A stretch of 47,567 nucleotides of DNA from Pseudomonas endophytica (GTDB lineage Bacteria > Pseudomonadota > Gammaproteobacteria > Pseudomonadales > Pseudomonadaceae), in the NCBI RefSeq assembly GCF_001411475.1, contig NZ_LLWH01000135.1, positions 1-47,567 on the forward strand, read 5' to 3'. Positions within the stretch are counted from its first letter, which is position 1; each line of letters begins with the position of its first letter. This document shows positions 1 to 7,404 of the stretch, one piece after another. The translations under genes and the position numbers were made by a program. The notes below the pieces were generated by a model. That model saw nothing but the letters and a program-made list of their open reading frames with translations. It searched no databases and was not told the origin of the DNA.

Positions 1-1
1 T

Positions 2-88
2 ACCGTGTTTAAGGCCCGAAAAAGTGCAGAAGCACGTACGCTGCTCGCCGCGCACCACGCCTTGACCATGGAGACCTGTACGCCATGA
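2..88 (+). CDS. nikD: Nickel ABC transporter ATP-binding protein NikD, C-terminal end only
   Basis: Only the last 28 codons are in the window. The frame is open from the left edge and stops at the TGA at 86-88, overlapping the ATG of the next gene (ATGA). The tail resembles the extreme C-terminus of NikD-type ATPases: an aromatic-Lys stretch, then the alternating Ala/Leu/His segment LLAAHHAL that follows the last helix. The overlap with nikE is the normal nikDE arrangement and implies translational coupling. NikD would be one of two ATPases energising an inner-membrane importer of nickel or a nickel-chelate. The assignment rests on the short tail plus the strong match of the following gene to NikE. 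Confidence 0.7.
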   Translation, partial: TVFKARKSAEARTLLAAHHALTMETCTP

Positions 89-879
89 ACTTTATCCAAG
101 TACGTAATGTGAGCCACGGTTACACCGCCGGCGGTTTTTTCAGCAAACGGCATAAAGTGCAGGTTTTAAAGGGATTGGACCTCGACCTGCAAGCCGGTCA
201 AAGCCTTGGCCTACTGGGCAGCAGCGGCAGCGGTAAAAGCACCCTCGCCCGCTTGCTGATGGGTCTGGAAACACCCGACCAAGGCAGCATCGAGTTTGAA
301 GGTCAACCGTTGCAGGGCTTGAACCCGCTTTTTTTGCAGCGGGTACAAATGGTTTTTCAAGACGCCATCAGCGCCTTTAACCCCCTACGCAGCATCGGCT
401 GGAGCATTGCCGAGCCACTGCGCCACCTGTCAGAGATGAGCAGCGACTCGATCAAAGCCCGAGTTGAGCAACTGTTGCAGCAGGTCAAACTCTCGCCCGG
501 CGACATCGAAAAATTGCCCGCGCAACTCAGTGGCGGGCAACTGCAACGCGCCGGTATTGCCCGCGCGTTAGCGGTTAATCCGCAGATGATCATCCTCGAC
601 GAGGCCCTGTCCAACCTTGACCGGGTGTTGCAGGTACAAATCTTGGATTTACTGGCCGAGGTACGACGCGAGTCCGGCACCGGTTTTCTGCTAATCACCC
701 ATGATCTGAGCCTTGTAAGGCGTTTTTGCCAGCGCGTGGTGGTACTCGCTGAAGGCAAACTGGTCGAAGACCGAGCGGTTACCCCACTCTTACGCTTTGC
801 TCATCCGGCGGCACTCACGCTGCAAGACGCGGTGTTACCCGCAATGCCCAAAAATCGGCAGGAACAAGGGGCGGCTTAG
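85..879 (+). CDS. nikE: Nickel import ABC transporter ATP-binding protein NikE
   Basis: The 264-residue product is a cytoplasmic ABC ATPase of the oligopeptide/nickel class. Visible motifs are the Walker A loop GSSGSGKST (residues 45-53), the Q-loop region MVFQD (about 89-93), the signature LSGGQ (148-152), Walker B IILDEA (169-174) and the H-loop histidine in LLITHD (H206). Length and sequence, including the LARLLMGLE and FCQRVVV stretches and the C-terminal AVLPA motif, match Escherichia coli NikE closely. It overlaps the end of nikD by 4 bases and would work with NikD, the NikBC permeases and a periplasmic binding protein encoded to the left of the window. A TonB-dependent receptor follows after about 120 bases. 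The substrate could be a nickel or other metal-metallophore complex, because Cnt/Nik-like transporters are related. That last point is inference. Confidence 0.93.
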   Translation: MNFIQVRNVSHGYTAGGFFSKRHKVQVLKGLDLDLQAGQSLGLLGSSGSGKSTLARLLMGLETPDQGSIEFEGQPLQGLNPLFLQRVQMVFQDAISAFNPLRSIGWSIAEPLRHLSEMSSDSIKARVEQLLQQVKLSPGDIEKLPAQLSGGQLQRAGIARALAVNPQMIILDEALSNLDRVLQVQILDLLAEVRRESGTGFLLITHDLSLVRRFCQRVVVLAEGKLVEDRAVTPLLRFAHPAALTLQDAVLPAMPKNRQEQGAA

Positions 880-917
880 GGAAGACCCAAGGATGCAAAT
901 GTGAAATATTTGTAAAC

Positions 918-930
918 AGCAATGATTGCT
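918..930. promoter_or_regulatory. Candidate metal-responsive operator upstream of TonB receptor
   Basis: The 13-base inverted repeat AGCAATGATTGCT lies in an AT-rich stretch between nikE and the receptor, about 70 bases before the receptor start codon. It is perfectly symmetric around the central G. The core AAT-N-ATT is compatible with a degenerate Fur-type site. It does not match the classical NikR half-sites or the usual Zur consensus. The regulator is therefore not identified. Confidence 0.4.
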
Positions 931-1001
931 ATTAACCTAGGTGTAAAACTTTGTAACCAAGCCTTGGTTACGCCGTTCTTCATCTGGAGTATTTGCAGAT
1001 C

Positions 1002-3116
1002 ATGCGCACTATGTTCACCGTACCAACGTCAGCCCTGACGTTGGTTGCTTTGGGAATTTTTAACCACACGTACGCCGCCGAGAACACCCTCGATCTGCCT
1101 GCTACTGCCGTTAACGCGGCTGAATCAGAAGGCGGTAGTACCGAGGGTTATCAATCCAAACCCAGCGCCACTACCACACGCTTGAACCTCACCGCCCAAC
1201 AAACCCCGCAAGGCATCACCAGCATCAAGCGCGAACAACTGGATGACTTCAAACTCAACAGCATTCGCAATGTGCTGGACAGCACCCCCGGTGTGAACGT
1301 GCAGAAAATAGAAACCGATCGCACCTACTTCACCGCACGCGGTTTTGACATCACTAATTTTCAGTACGACGGCATGGGCTTGCCGCTCAACGGTGGCACG
1401 TTGGTGGGTGATATCGACATGGCGCCTTACGAGCAGGTGGACATTCTGCACGGAGCCAACGGTTTGATGTCGGGCACCGGCAACCCTTCTGCTACGGTCA
1501 ACTTCATCCGCAAACGCCCCACCTATGACCCTCAAGCCAACGTCAGCCTCAGTGGCGGCTCGTGGGACAAACGCCGGGTTGACCTCGACGTTTCCGGCCC
1601 TCTGAGTGAGTCGGGCAACGTGCGTGGACGCCTGATCTACGCCAACGAGACGGGCAATTCGTACCTAGACCGTTACTCGCGCGAAAAGAACATTTTCAGT
1701 GGCATGCTGGCCTTTGATCTGAGTGACAGTGACACGTTGACGGTGGGCTATGAAGACCAAAAGTCCAATGCCAACGGCGCCAGTTGGGGCGCATTGCCAT
1801 TGACCGATGCCAACGGCAAGGCCATTCACTATCACAGTAAAAGCTCGAATATCGCGCAGCCTTGGGTGTATTGGGATGTGCACACCACCCGCACCTTCGC
1901 TGAGTGGGAACACCGCTTCCAAAATGACTGGACCTCGACGCTGACCCTGACCGCGATGGAGCACCGCGAAGACACCAACATGTTTTACATCTACGGTGAC
2001 AGCGGGTCACCCACCGGCTATACCGGCGTGGCGTCTAAATACAAGGGCAAGATCCGCGAGCTGGATGGCGACTTGTCTTTCAGCGGCCCGTTCAACTTAG
2101 GCGGACGCGAGCATCAACTGACCGTTGGCGCTAACGTGGCGCGCTCAAAAACTCAAGAAGCCTCGCGGTTTGGCAGCGCGTCGTACTACACCCCGGTGGA
2201 GCTGCAAGATGCGTTGAACGGTTCGATACCCCGCCCTATTTATGACCTCGCTCCCGTTGACTCGACCTCGAACTTCACCGATCGCCAGAAAAGTATCTAC
2301 GCTGGGGCGCGCTTTAACCTGACCGACGATCTGCACCTGATTACCGGGGCACGCATGCTCAGCGCCGACAGCGACGGCGAAAACTACGGCACAGGCCGCG
2401 ACGTCAGCATTCACGGCAAGGTCACCCCGTACGCGGGTTTGGTTTACGACCTGACTGAGCAATACTCGCTGTATGCCAGCTACACCAAGATCTTCAGCCC
2501 GCAGTACTACTTAAACTCCCAAGGCAAGGTCATCGACCCGCTGGAAGGCAAGAGCTATGAAATGGGGATCAAAGGTCACCTGCTGGACAACACACTGGAC
2601 GTCTCGGCGGCGGTCTTCCACACCAAGCAAGACAACGTGGCCACCTACGCGGGCTATGACGCGGCTTTGGGCGGGGACTTGTATGACGGCGAGTCATACA
2701 AAAGCAGCGGGGTTGAACTGCAAGCAACTGGCGAGCTAGCGCCGGGCCTGCAAGTCAGCGGCGGTTACACCTACGTGTACATCACCGATGCGGATAACGA
2801 TCGCGGACGCACGTTCATCCCGCGCAATGCGCTGACCTCGTCCGTGACCTATAAACTGCCGTCGGCGCCAAAGGTTAAGGTTGGTGGCACGCTTAAATGG
2901 CAGAGCAAGATCGAAAACGATACCACCCCTGCCGCCAGCCAAGACGCATATGCCTTGGTGGGCCTGATGGCCAGCTACCAGATCGACAGTCACTGGAGCA
3001 CCCAGTTGAACCTCGACAACCTGACCAATGAGAAGTACCTGCAAAGCGTGCGCTACGGTCAAAGCAACTTCGGCGACCCACGCAATGTGACGGCGTCTGT
3101 TAGCTGGAAGTTCTAA
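1002..3116 (+). CDS. TonB-dependent siderophore/metallophore receptor next to nik genes
   Basis: A 704-residue outer-membrane beta-barrel receptor with a signal peptide (MRTMFTV... ending near TYA-AEN). The plug domain covers about residues 60-165; the segment TPQGITSIKREQLDDF is the usual plug start, and the GANGLMSGTGNPSATVNFIRKRPT block is typical of FhuE/FpvA-class siderophore receptors. The barrel ends with a C-terminal Phe (VSWKF), the normal BAM recognition end. There is no N-terminal STN signalling domain, so it should not drive a sigma/anti-sigma pathway. I chose the ATG at 1002 because GGAG at 986-989 lies 12 bases upstream; an in-frame TTG at 993 is possible but sits too close to that site. 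Placement directly after nikDE suggests nickel-, cobalt- or zinc-metallophore uptake rather than ferric siderophore. The ligand is not shown by sequence. Confidence 0.88.
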   Translation: MRTMFTVPTSALTLVALGIFNHTYAAENTLDLPATAVNAAESEGGSTEGYQSKPSATTTRLNLTAQQTPQGITSIKREQLDDFKLNSIRNVLDSTPGVNVQKIETDRTYFTARGFDITNFQYDGMGLPLNGGTLVGDIDMAPYEQVDILHGANGLMSGTGNPSATVNFIRKRPTYDPQANVSLSGGSWDKRRVDLDVSGPLSESGNVRGRLIYANETGNSYLDRYSREKNIFSGMLAFDLSDSDTLTVGYEDQKSNANGASWGALPLTDANGKAIHYHSKSSNIAQPWVYWDVHTTRTFAEWEHRFQNDWTSTLTLTAMEHREDTNMFYIYGDSGSPTGYTGVASKYKGKIRELDGDLSFSGPFNLGGREHQLTVGANVARSKTQEASRFGSASYYTPVELQDALNGSIPRPIYDLAPVDSTSNFTDRQKSIYAGARFNLTDDLHLITGARMLSADSDGENYGTGRDVSIHGKVTPYAGLVYDLTEQYSLYASYTKIFSPQYYLNSQGKVIDPLEGKSYEMGIKGHLLDNTLDVSAAVFHTKQDNVATYAGYDAALGGDLYDGESYKSSGVELQATGELAPGLQVSGGYTYVYITDADNDRGRTFIPRNALTSSVTYKLPSAPKVKVGGTLKWQSKIENDTTPAASQDAYALVGLMASYQIDSHWSTQLNLDNLTNEKYLQSVRYGQSNFGDPRNVTASVSWKF

Positions 3117-3125
3117 CCACGGCTT

Positions 3126-3153
3126 GCGGGTTTGCCTAAGTTGGCAAGCCCGC
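3126..3153. terminator. Intergenic stem-loop between convergent genes
   Basis: An 11-bp stem (GCGGGTTTGCC paired with GGCAAGCCCGC, one G-T wobble) with a 6-base loop lies 10 bases after the receptor stop and before the end of the convergent AhpD-like gene. There is no U-tract, so it may be a bidirectional transcript-end hairpin or a degenerate REP-type element. Confidence 0.5.
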
Positions 3154-3172
3154 TGCTACGCGAGACGACGGC

Positions 3173-3625
3173 TCAGGCTTTCGCTGCGTTGGGCACCATT
3201 CGGAACGCCACACCCAAGCGGTTGTAGGCGTTCATCAGACCGATGGCATAGGTCAATTCGGCCAACTCCTTGTCATTAAACTCAGCGCTGACAGCGTCAT
3301 AGTCGGCTTGCGGAACCCCGGTTTGTGCCACCAGGGAGACACTCTCAGCCCATGCCAGTGCTGCCTGTTCGCGGGGTGTAAACAGCGCTGGTGCTTCTTG
3401 CCACACCGGAACCAACACCAAAGCCTCCACGCTCATGCCCTGTTTCAACAGATCCCGCGAATGCAGGTCAATGCAGTAAGCGCAGCCATTGATTTGCGAC
3501 ACACGCAAATACACCAGATCGATCAGCGACTTTGCCAGATCGCTGTTTTGCAGTGCCGCATGCACAGCTGCGAACGCTTTATAGGCTTCAGGGGATGCCT
3601 TGGAATAGTCGATACGGTTACTCAT
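3173..3625 (-). CDS. Carboxymuconolactone decarboxylase / AhpD-like peroxidase-family protein
   Basis: A 150-residue cytoplasmic protein of the CMD/AhpD-core family. The redox motif is visible as C48-A-Y-C51 followed by H55 in NGCAYCIDLHSRD, the alkylhydroperoxidase-type E/S-x-x-x-x-C-x-x-C-x-x-x-H arrangement, preceded by the helix LIDLVYLRVSQI. The C-terminal half has the conserved ALAWAESV and NAYNRLGVAFRM segments. These proteins act as small thiol peroxidases or related redox proteins, often as oligomers; the substrate here is unknown. The start ATG has AAGGCTGG upstream. It is divergent from the MocR-type regulator at 3724 across a 98-base region holding an inverted repeat, so that regulator is its likely controller. 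Confidence 0.88.
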   Translation of the reverse strand: MSNRIDYSKASPEAYKAFAAVHAALQNSDLAKSLIDLVYLRVSQINGCAYCIDLHSRDLLKQGMSVEALVLVPVWQEAPALFTPREQAALAWAESVSLVAQTGVPQADYDAVSAEFNDKELAELTYAIGLMNAYNRLGVAFRMVPNAAKA

Positions 3626-3672
3626 GACCAGCCTTGTTTTGAGGGTTTGAATGGCGGCATAGTGCTATTTCT

Positions 3673-3720
3673 TGGCCCTATTACAAAGGGCCATGATTTA
3701 TCCTTTTGACTAGGCCATAA
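3673..3720. promoter_or_regulatory. Candidate MocR operator: inverted repeat plus direct repeat
   Basis: Between the divergent AhpD-like and MocR genes there is a perfect inverted repeat TGGCCCT-7-AGGGCCA (3673-3693). The right half continues as GGCCATGA (3689-3696), and a near-identical direct copy GGCCATAA occurs at 3713-3720, just before the GTG start of the regulator. A mix of inverted and direct repeats in a divergent promoter is the usual operator style of MocR/PdxR/GabR regulators. Confidence 0.45.
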
Positions 3721-3723
3721 CCC

Positions 3724-5166
3724 GTGTCTAACCCTGCAGGGAACACCCTACGTATCGCTACGGTGCGTTTATCTGCGCTTGATCCCACGTCTGGCGAGCC
3801 ACTTTACCGACAGCTGTATTGGCGTATTCGTAAAGCGATTAACGCCGGTCTGCTTAAACCGGGCGATCGCGTTCCGGCGGCTCGCGCCTTGGCCAAAGAG
3901 CTGGGGCTGGCCCGTGGAACGATCGACAGCGCTTACTCATTGTTGATCTCAGAAGGCTATTTGCAGGCCAGCGGCCAAGCTGGAACCCGCGTGGCGCTCG
4001 GCCTCTCTGGCAAAACGACTTCACCTCCCGCCTGCGCCATGACCCAGACGGCTCCGTTAGTGGCGATTCGCCAACATTCAGCGGTGCTGCCTTTTCAAAT
4101 GGGTGTGCCCGCATTGGATGTTTTCCCGAGAAAGGTCTGGGCGCAAATCAGCGCGCGTTGCGCACGCAGCACACAACCGCAACACATGGCCCACCCCTCG
4201 GTGTATGGCTTGCAAGCACTGCGCTCAGCCATTGCAACGTATCTGCAAGTTGCTCGCGGCATCAGTTGCTCGCCCGCCCAAGTCTTTGTGACAGGAGGCT
4301 ATCGCGAGACGCTGGCGCTGATCGCTCAAGCCTTGCTTGCGCCCGGTGATCAGGTGCTGGTTGAAGACCCCTGCTATCCACCGACGCGAAGACTGCTGGA
4401 ACATCTGCACATATCACCGATTGGCGTTGCGGTCGACCCAGACGGCCTGTGTGTTTCGCGAGCCATTGAGGCGGGACACAACGCACGCGCCGCCATCGTC
4501 ACCCCCGCCCACCAAAGCCCGCTGTGTGTCTCACTGTCGTTGCCGCGTCGATTGGCGTTGCTGGAATGGGCCGAGCGACAACACGCGTGGATCGTAGAAG
4601 ACGATTACGACGGCGAATATCGCTATGTCAGCCGCCCGCTCCCCGCACTCAAGAGCCTAGACCGCGAGGGCCGCGTGCTCTACAGCGGAACCTTCAGCAA
4701 AGTGCTGTTCCCCGGCATGCGACTTGCCTATTTGGTCGTCCCCGCCACACAGGTAGAGCGCTTCGAGCAGACGTGCCACACCTTTCAGGGTGGGTGCCCA
4801 GAATTGAATCAGGCCATCGTCGCAACGTTTATGGTCGAAGGCCATTTCGCACGTCATATCCAGCGCATGCGCAAGCTGTACAGCGAGCGTAGAACCATGG
4901 CGGTGAGTGGGCTTAAAAGCGTGCTAGGTGAGCGGGTTCGGATTGATGCTAACCCAGGCGGAATGCACCTAATCTTGCGCCTCGATGTGCATCAGTCCGA
5001 TCGCGCTATGGTGCAGCGTATGCGCCAAGCGGGTTTGTTTGCCGAGGCGTTGAGCGAGTGGCAACAACGGGAAGAAAAACCCTCGGGTTTGCTCTTAGGC
5101 TTTGCCAACATCGACTCAGTAGCCACCGCTCAGGCGCTAGGCAGGCGCATTCTGGCGTTAATGTGA
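3724..5166 (+). CDS. MocR/PdxR-type transcriptional regulator (GntR HTH fused to aminotransferase-like domain)
   Basis: A 480-residue two-domain regulator. The N-terminal winged helix of GntR type spans about residues 22-90 (PLYRQLYWRIRKAI, then LAKELGLARGTIDSAY). A linker leads to a fold-type I aminotransferase-like domain (about 115-478). The PLP-binding lysine is in SGTFSKVLFPG (K326), with the family's VEDDYDGEYRY segment upstream. MocR proteins sense PLP or amino compounds and activate or repress a divergent gene, often while repressing themselves. The start is a GTG at 3724; no strong ribosome binding site is seen, but no better in-frame start lies before the HTH. Its likely target is the AhpD-like gene transcribed away from it. 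Confidence 0.9.
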   Translation: MSNPAGNTLRIATVRLSALDPTSGEPLYRQLYWRIRKAINAGLLKPGDRVPAARALAKELGLARGTIDSAYSLLISEGYLQASGQAGTRVALGLSGKTTSPPACAMTQTAPLVAIRQHSAVLPFQMGVPALDVFPRKVWAQISARCARSTQPQHMAHPSVYGLQALRSAIATYLQVARGISCSPAQVFVTGGYRETLALIAQALLAPGDQVLVEDPCYPPTRRLLEHLHISPIGVAVDPDGLCVSRAIEAGHNARAAIVTPAHQSPLCVSLSLPRRLALLEWAERQHAWIVEDDYDGEYRYVSRPLPALKSLDREGRVLYSGTFSKVLFPGMRLAYLVVPATQVERFEQTCHTFQGGCPELNQAIVATFMVEGHFARHIQRMRKLYSERRTMAVSGLKSVLGERVRIDANPGGMHLILRLDVHQSDRAMVQRMRQAGLFAEALSEWQQREEKPSGLLLGFANIDSVATAQALGRRILALM

Positions 5167-5175
5167 GAGGCGTGA

Positions 5176-5221
5176 AGCGGGGCTGCGATATCGAACCTCT
5201 CGGCCCTTAGCAGCCCCCGCT
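5176..5221. terminator. Stem-loop between convergent MocR and MgtC genes
   Basis: AGCGGGGCTGC at 5176-5186 can pair with GCAGCCCCCGCT at 5210-5221 (one bulged base) around a loop of about 23 bases. It lies 9 bases after the regulator stop and before the convergent MgtC gene. It lacks a T-tract; the role as transcript end is inferred from position. Confidence 0.4.
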
Positions 5222-5233
5222 ACTCATCCGTCA

Positions 5234-5914
5234 CTACGACGAATGCTCCATGCCTTCAGAGCGCACACCCGGCAAGGTCAAGATCGTCTTTAACATGTCG
5301 AACGATTCATAGCGCGTGGTCTTTTTGAACTCGACGACGATGTTTTCTACCGAAACGTCCGGGCCTTCATAAATAATCACTTGCTTGACGCGGTCTGCCC
5401 GCTCGCCCAAGAGCTTGTCCAGCACCTCGCGTGTTACCACACCGGTTGGCGCAACTAGCCTGATGACATGGGTTTTCAAATAACTGCGGTACTTTCTTTC
5501 TAGCGGCGTCACTGTCATCAGAATGAACAAAATCAATACCGTGGCGGCGCCAGCAAGCCCGTAGAGCCCGCCGCCCACCGTCATGCCAATGGCGGCGACA
5601 ACCCACAAACTGGATGCCGTGGTCAGCCCTTTAATCACGTCGCCGCGCATCATGATCGAGCCGGCACCTAGAAACCCAATACCGCTGACGATTTGCGCAG
5701 CAATACGAGAGGGGTCCAAGCGAGTCCCCGGCTGGGTCAGTGCCTGTTCAAAACCATAGGCCGACACGATCATGAACAAACAAGACCCCGCGGCAACCAT
5801 CATATGAGTGCGTAAACCCGCCGTCCAAAACAGGTGCTCTCGCTGAAAACCGATCAAGCTGCCAAAAAACGCAGCCAACAGTAAACGTACACACATTTCC
5901 CACTCAGAAATCAT
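5234..5914 (-). CDS. MgtC/SapB-family membrane protein
   Basis: A 226-residue inner-membrane protein. The N-terminal half (to about residue 140) has four to five hydrophobic helices with the family hallmarks GSLIGFQREH, AGLRTHMMVA, GIGFLGAGSIM and GLTTASSLWV. The C-terminal half is a soluble ACT-like domain, as in Salmonella MgtC and its longer homologues. MgtC is known for survival at low magnesium and for modulating membrane energetics; here only family membership can be claimed. An AAGGAT ribosome binding site precedes the ATG. It lies in the same direction as the HAD phosphatase upstream, 77 bases apart. No magnesium riboswitch-like leader was recognised in that gap. Confidence 0.9.
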   Translation of the reverse strand: MISEWEMCVRLLLAAFFGSLIGFQREHLFWTAGLRTHMMVAAGSCLFMIVSAYGFEQALTQPGTRLDPSRIAAQIVSGIGFLGAGSIMMRGDVIKGLTTASSLWVVAAIGMTVGGGLYGLAGAATVLILFILMTVTPLERKYRSYLKTHVIRLVAPTGVVTREVLDKLLGERADRVKQVIIYEGPDVSVENIVVEFKKTTRYESFDMLKTILTLPGVRSEGMEHSS

Positions 5915-5991
5915 GAAGAATCCTTAAACACCATGTGACAGATGCCGTCAGAAGCACTCGGCTAATTATTTTTTAACAGCTGAAATAGCGT

Positions 5992-6681
5992 TCAAGGCAA
6001 TGGCGGCAAACCGTAGGCTTGCAAATCAAACGCTGGCAATTGACGAATAATCTGGTCTGCGTGGGTGTACTTGCTGTCGGGCATGGCCGCATCGGGCACC
6101 GCAATCGCTGTCATATTGGCGGCCTTTGCAGCGGTTACGCCAAAGGGCGAGTCTTCAAATACCAGACAGTCTTGCGGAGCAACCCCCAAGCGGCGCGCAG
6201 CAGTTAAGAAGATATCGGGGGCGGGCTTGGCTGCGCCCACTTCAGGGTCATCGGCCGTGACGATGGTATCGAACAGGGCAAACCAGTGGCGGTGTAAAGT
6301 CGTTTTGTGGTCAAAGCCACTGCTGGACGAACTGGTGCCCACTGCAATCGGAATATTGTGCGCTTTCAAATGTCGCACCAGCGCTTGCGCCCCTGGCATG
6401 GCCTGGGCTTTAGAAAAATGCTCCGCCATCAGCGGCTCGCGTTCTTGCAGAAACGCTTGCCAGGTAATGGGTAAATCCAGTGCCTTGACAATGTACTCGG
6501 CCAAATCTTGAGCGCCGCGCCCAATGATGTGCTGCTTGATGCCCCAGTCATACGTACGACCATAACGTTCGACGACGATCTGCGTGACTTCGGAATAAAT
6601 ACCTTCGGTATCGAGTAACAACCCGTCCATGTCAAAAATCACGGCCTTGATTGGGCTAACAGCATTACACGGTGTATTCAT
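5992..6681 (-). CDS. HAD-superfamily phosphatase (beta-phosphoglucomutase/GS1-like)
   Basis: A 229-residue cytoplasmic HAD hydrolase. Motif I is VIFDMDGLLLDTE (nucleophile D17, general acid D19), motif II is VGTSSSS, the motif III lysine is in AAKPAPDIF, and motif IV is VFEDSPFGV. The small helical cap between motifs I and II is type C1, as in beta-phosphoglucomutase, DOG1 and eukaryotic GS1/pseudouridine-5'-phosphatase relatives. The exact sugar- or nucleoside-phosphate substrate is unknown. The reading frame is open upstream to 6807, but I chose the ATG at 6681, because the typical family N-terminus (a few residues before the DxD strand) begins there and the extension has no family character. 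Confidence 0.88.
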   Translation of the reverse strand: MNTPCNAVSPIKAVIFDMDGLLLDTEGIYSEVTQIVVERYGRTYDWGIKQHIIGRGAQDLAEYIVKALDLPITWQAFLQEREPLMAEHFSKAQAMPGAQALVRHLKAHNIPIAVGTSSSSSGFDHKTTLHRHWFALFDTIVTADDPEVGAAKPAPDIFLTAARRLGVAPQDCLVFEDSPFGVTAAKAANMTAIAVPDAAMPDSKYTHADQIIRQLPAFDLQAYGLPPLP

Positions 6682-6824
6682 CACGTCAGATCCAAGGTGG
6701 AAGGCAAAAAGATGCTGGCACCTTAACTGCCCGCCTCGTCTAAATGCCAGTGAGCGAGTTAAAAGGATCGCCGGTATCTGCATGACGAGCCAGTTACGCG
6801 CTGGCACATTGAGTTACACATATG

Positions 6825-6851
6825 TGAGAATGATAGGAATTCCTATTAGCA
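6825..6851. promoter_or_regulatory. Fur-box-like palindrome in the ECF sigma gene promoter
   Basis: The 14-base perfect palindrome ATAGGAATTCCTAT (6833-6846) is embedded in TGAGAATGAT (left) and ATTAGCATC (right), which fit the repeated NAT-A/T-AT hexamers of a Fur site. It lies about 25-50 bases before the ATG of the FecI-type sigma gene, where iron-starvation sigma genes of pseudomonads usually carry Fur control. Confidence 0.65.
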
Positions 6852-6873
6852 TCTTCCTCACCAACGGCTCAGC

Positions 6874-7404
6874 ATGTCATTTCTTCCTACCGCTTACGCA
6901 CCCACTTTGAATGAAGTGGTCCACGATCTGCTGGCCAGTTATTCCGAGCTGCGACGCTACTTGTGCAGCCGTTTAGGCAACCCTGATGATGCGGCAGATA
7001 TCGCTCAGTCGAGCTTTGCGCAAGCCTATGCGTACGCATTGAACAGCACGGTGGCGAACCCGAGGGCGCTGTTATTCAAGGCGGCTCGTAATGCTTGCAT
7101 TGATCAATACCGTCGTCACAGTTGTGAAGTCGCGGCGTTGGATGACTGGATGAGCCGGCTTGATGTCCTTAGCCCGACCGTGGAAGAGATCGTGATTGCC
7201 CGCGAGCAATTGCAGCAGTTGATCGAGCGCATTGAGCGCATGCCGCGCCTGCGCCGCGAGGTGTTTGTGCGGGTACGGCTGGAGGGTTACAGCCACCGGC
7301 AAGTGTGCGCCGAACTTGGGTTGTCGGCTAAGTCAGTGGAGCTGCACATTGCCCGAGCGGTGTTTGACCTGTCTGAACTGAGCGTGGCGTGCCGTCATGT
7401 CTGA
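6874..7404 (+). CDS. fecI-like: ECF sigma factor, FecI-type (iron starvation)
   Basis: A 176-residue sigma-70 family factor with region 2 (about residues 18-85: YLCSRLGNPDDAADIAQSSF and FKAARNACIDQYRR) and region 4 (about 112-160: MPRLRREVFVRVRLEGYSHRQ, then ELGLSAKSVELHI). This is the FecI/PvdS/FiuI group architecture. It overlaps the start of the FecR-type anti-sigma gene by 8 bases, and the FecA-type receptor with a signalling domain follows, giving the classical cell-surface signalling unit. Fur control is suggested by the palindrome upstream. When the receptor binds its ferric siderophore, FecR should release or activate this sigma factor to transcribe the receptor gene and probably the esterase. 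No clear Shine-Dalgarno sequence is seen before the ATG. Confidence 0.93.
   Translation: MSFLPTAYAPTLNEVVHDLLASYSELRRYLCSRLGNPDDAADIAQSSFAQAYAYALNSTVANPRALLFKAARNACIDQYRRHSCEVAALDDWMSRLDVLSPTVEEIVIAREQLQQLIERIERMPRLRREVFVRVRLEGYSHRQVCAELGLSAKSVELHIARAVFDLSELSVACRHV

Noticed and set aside
5915..5991. Magnesium-responsive leader before the MgtC gene
   Set aside because: Only 77 bases lie between the genes and no M-box or proline-rich leader peptide pattern is visible.
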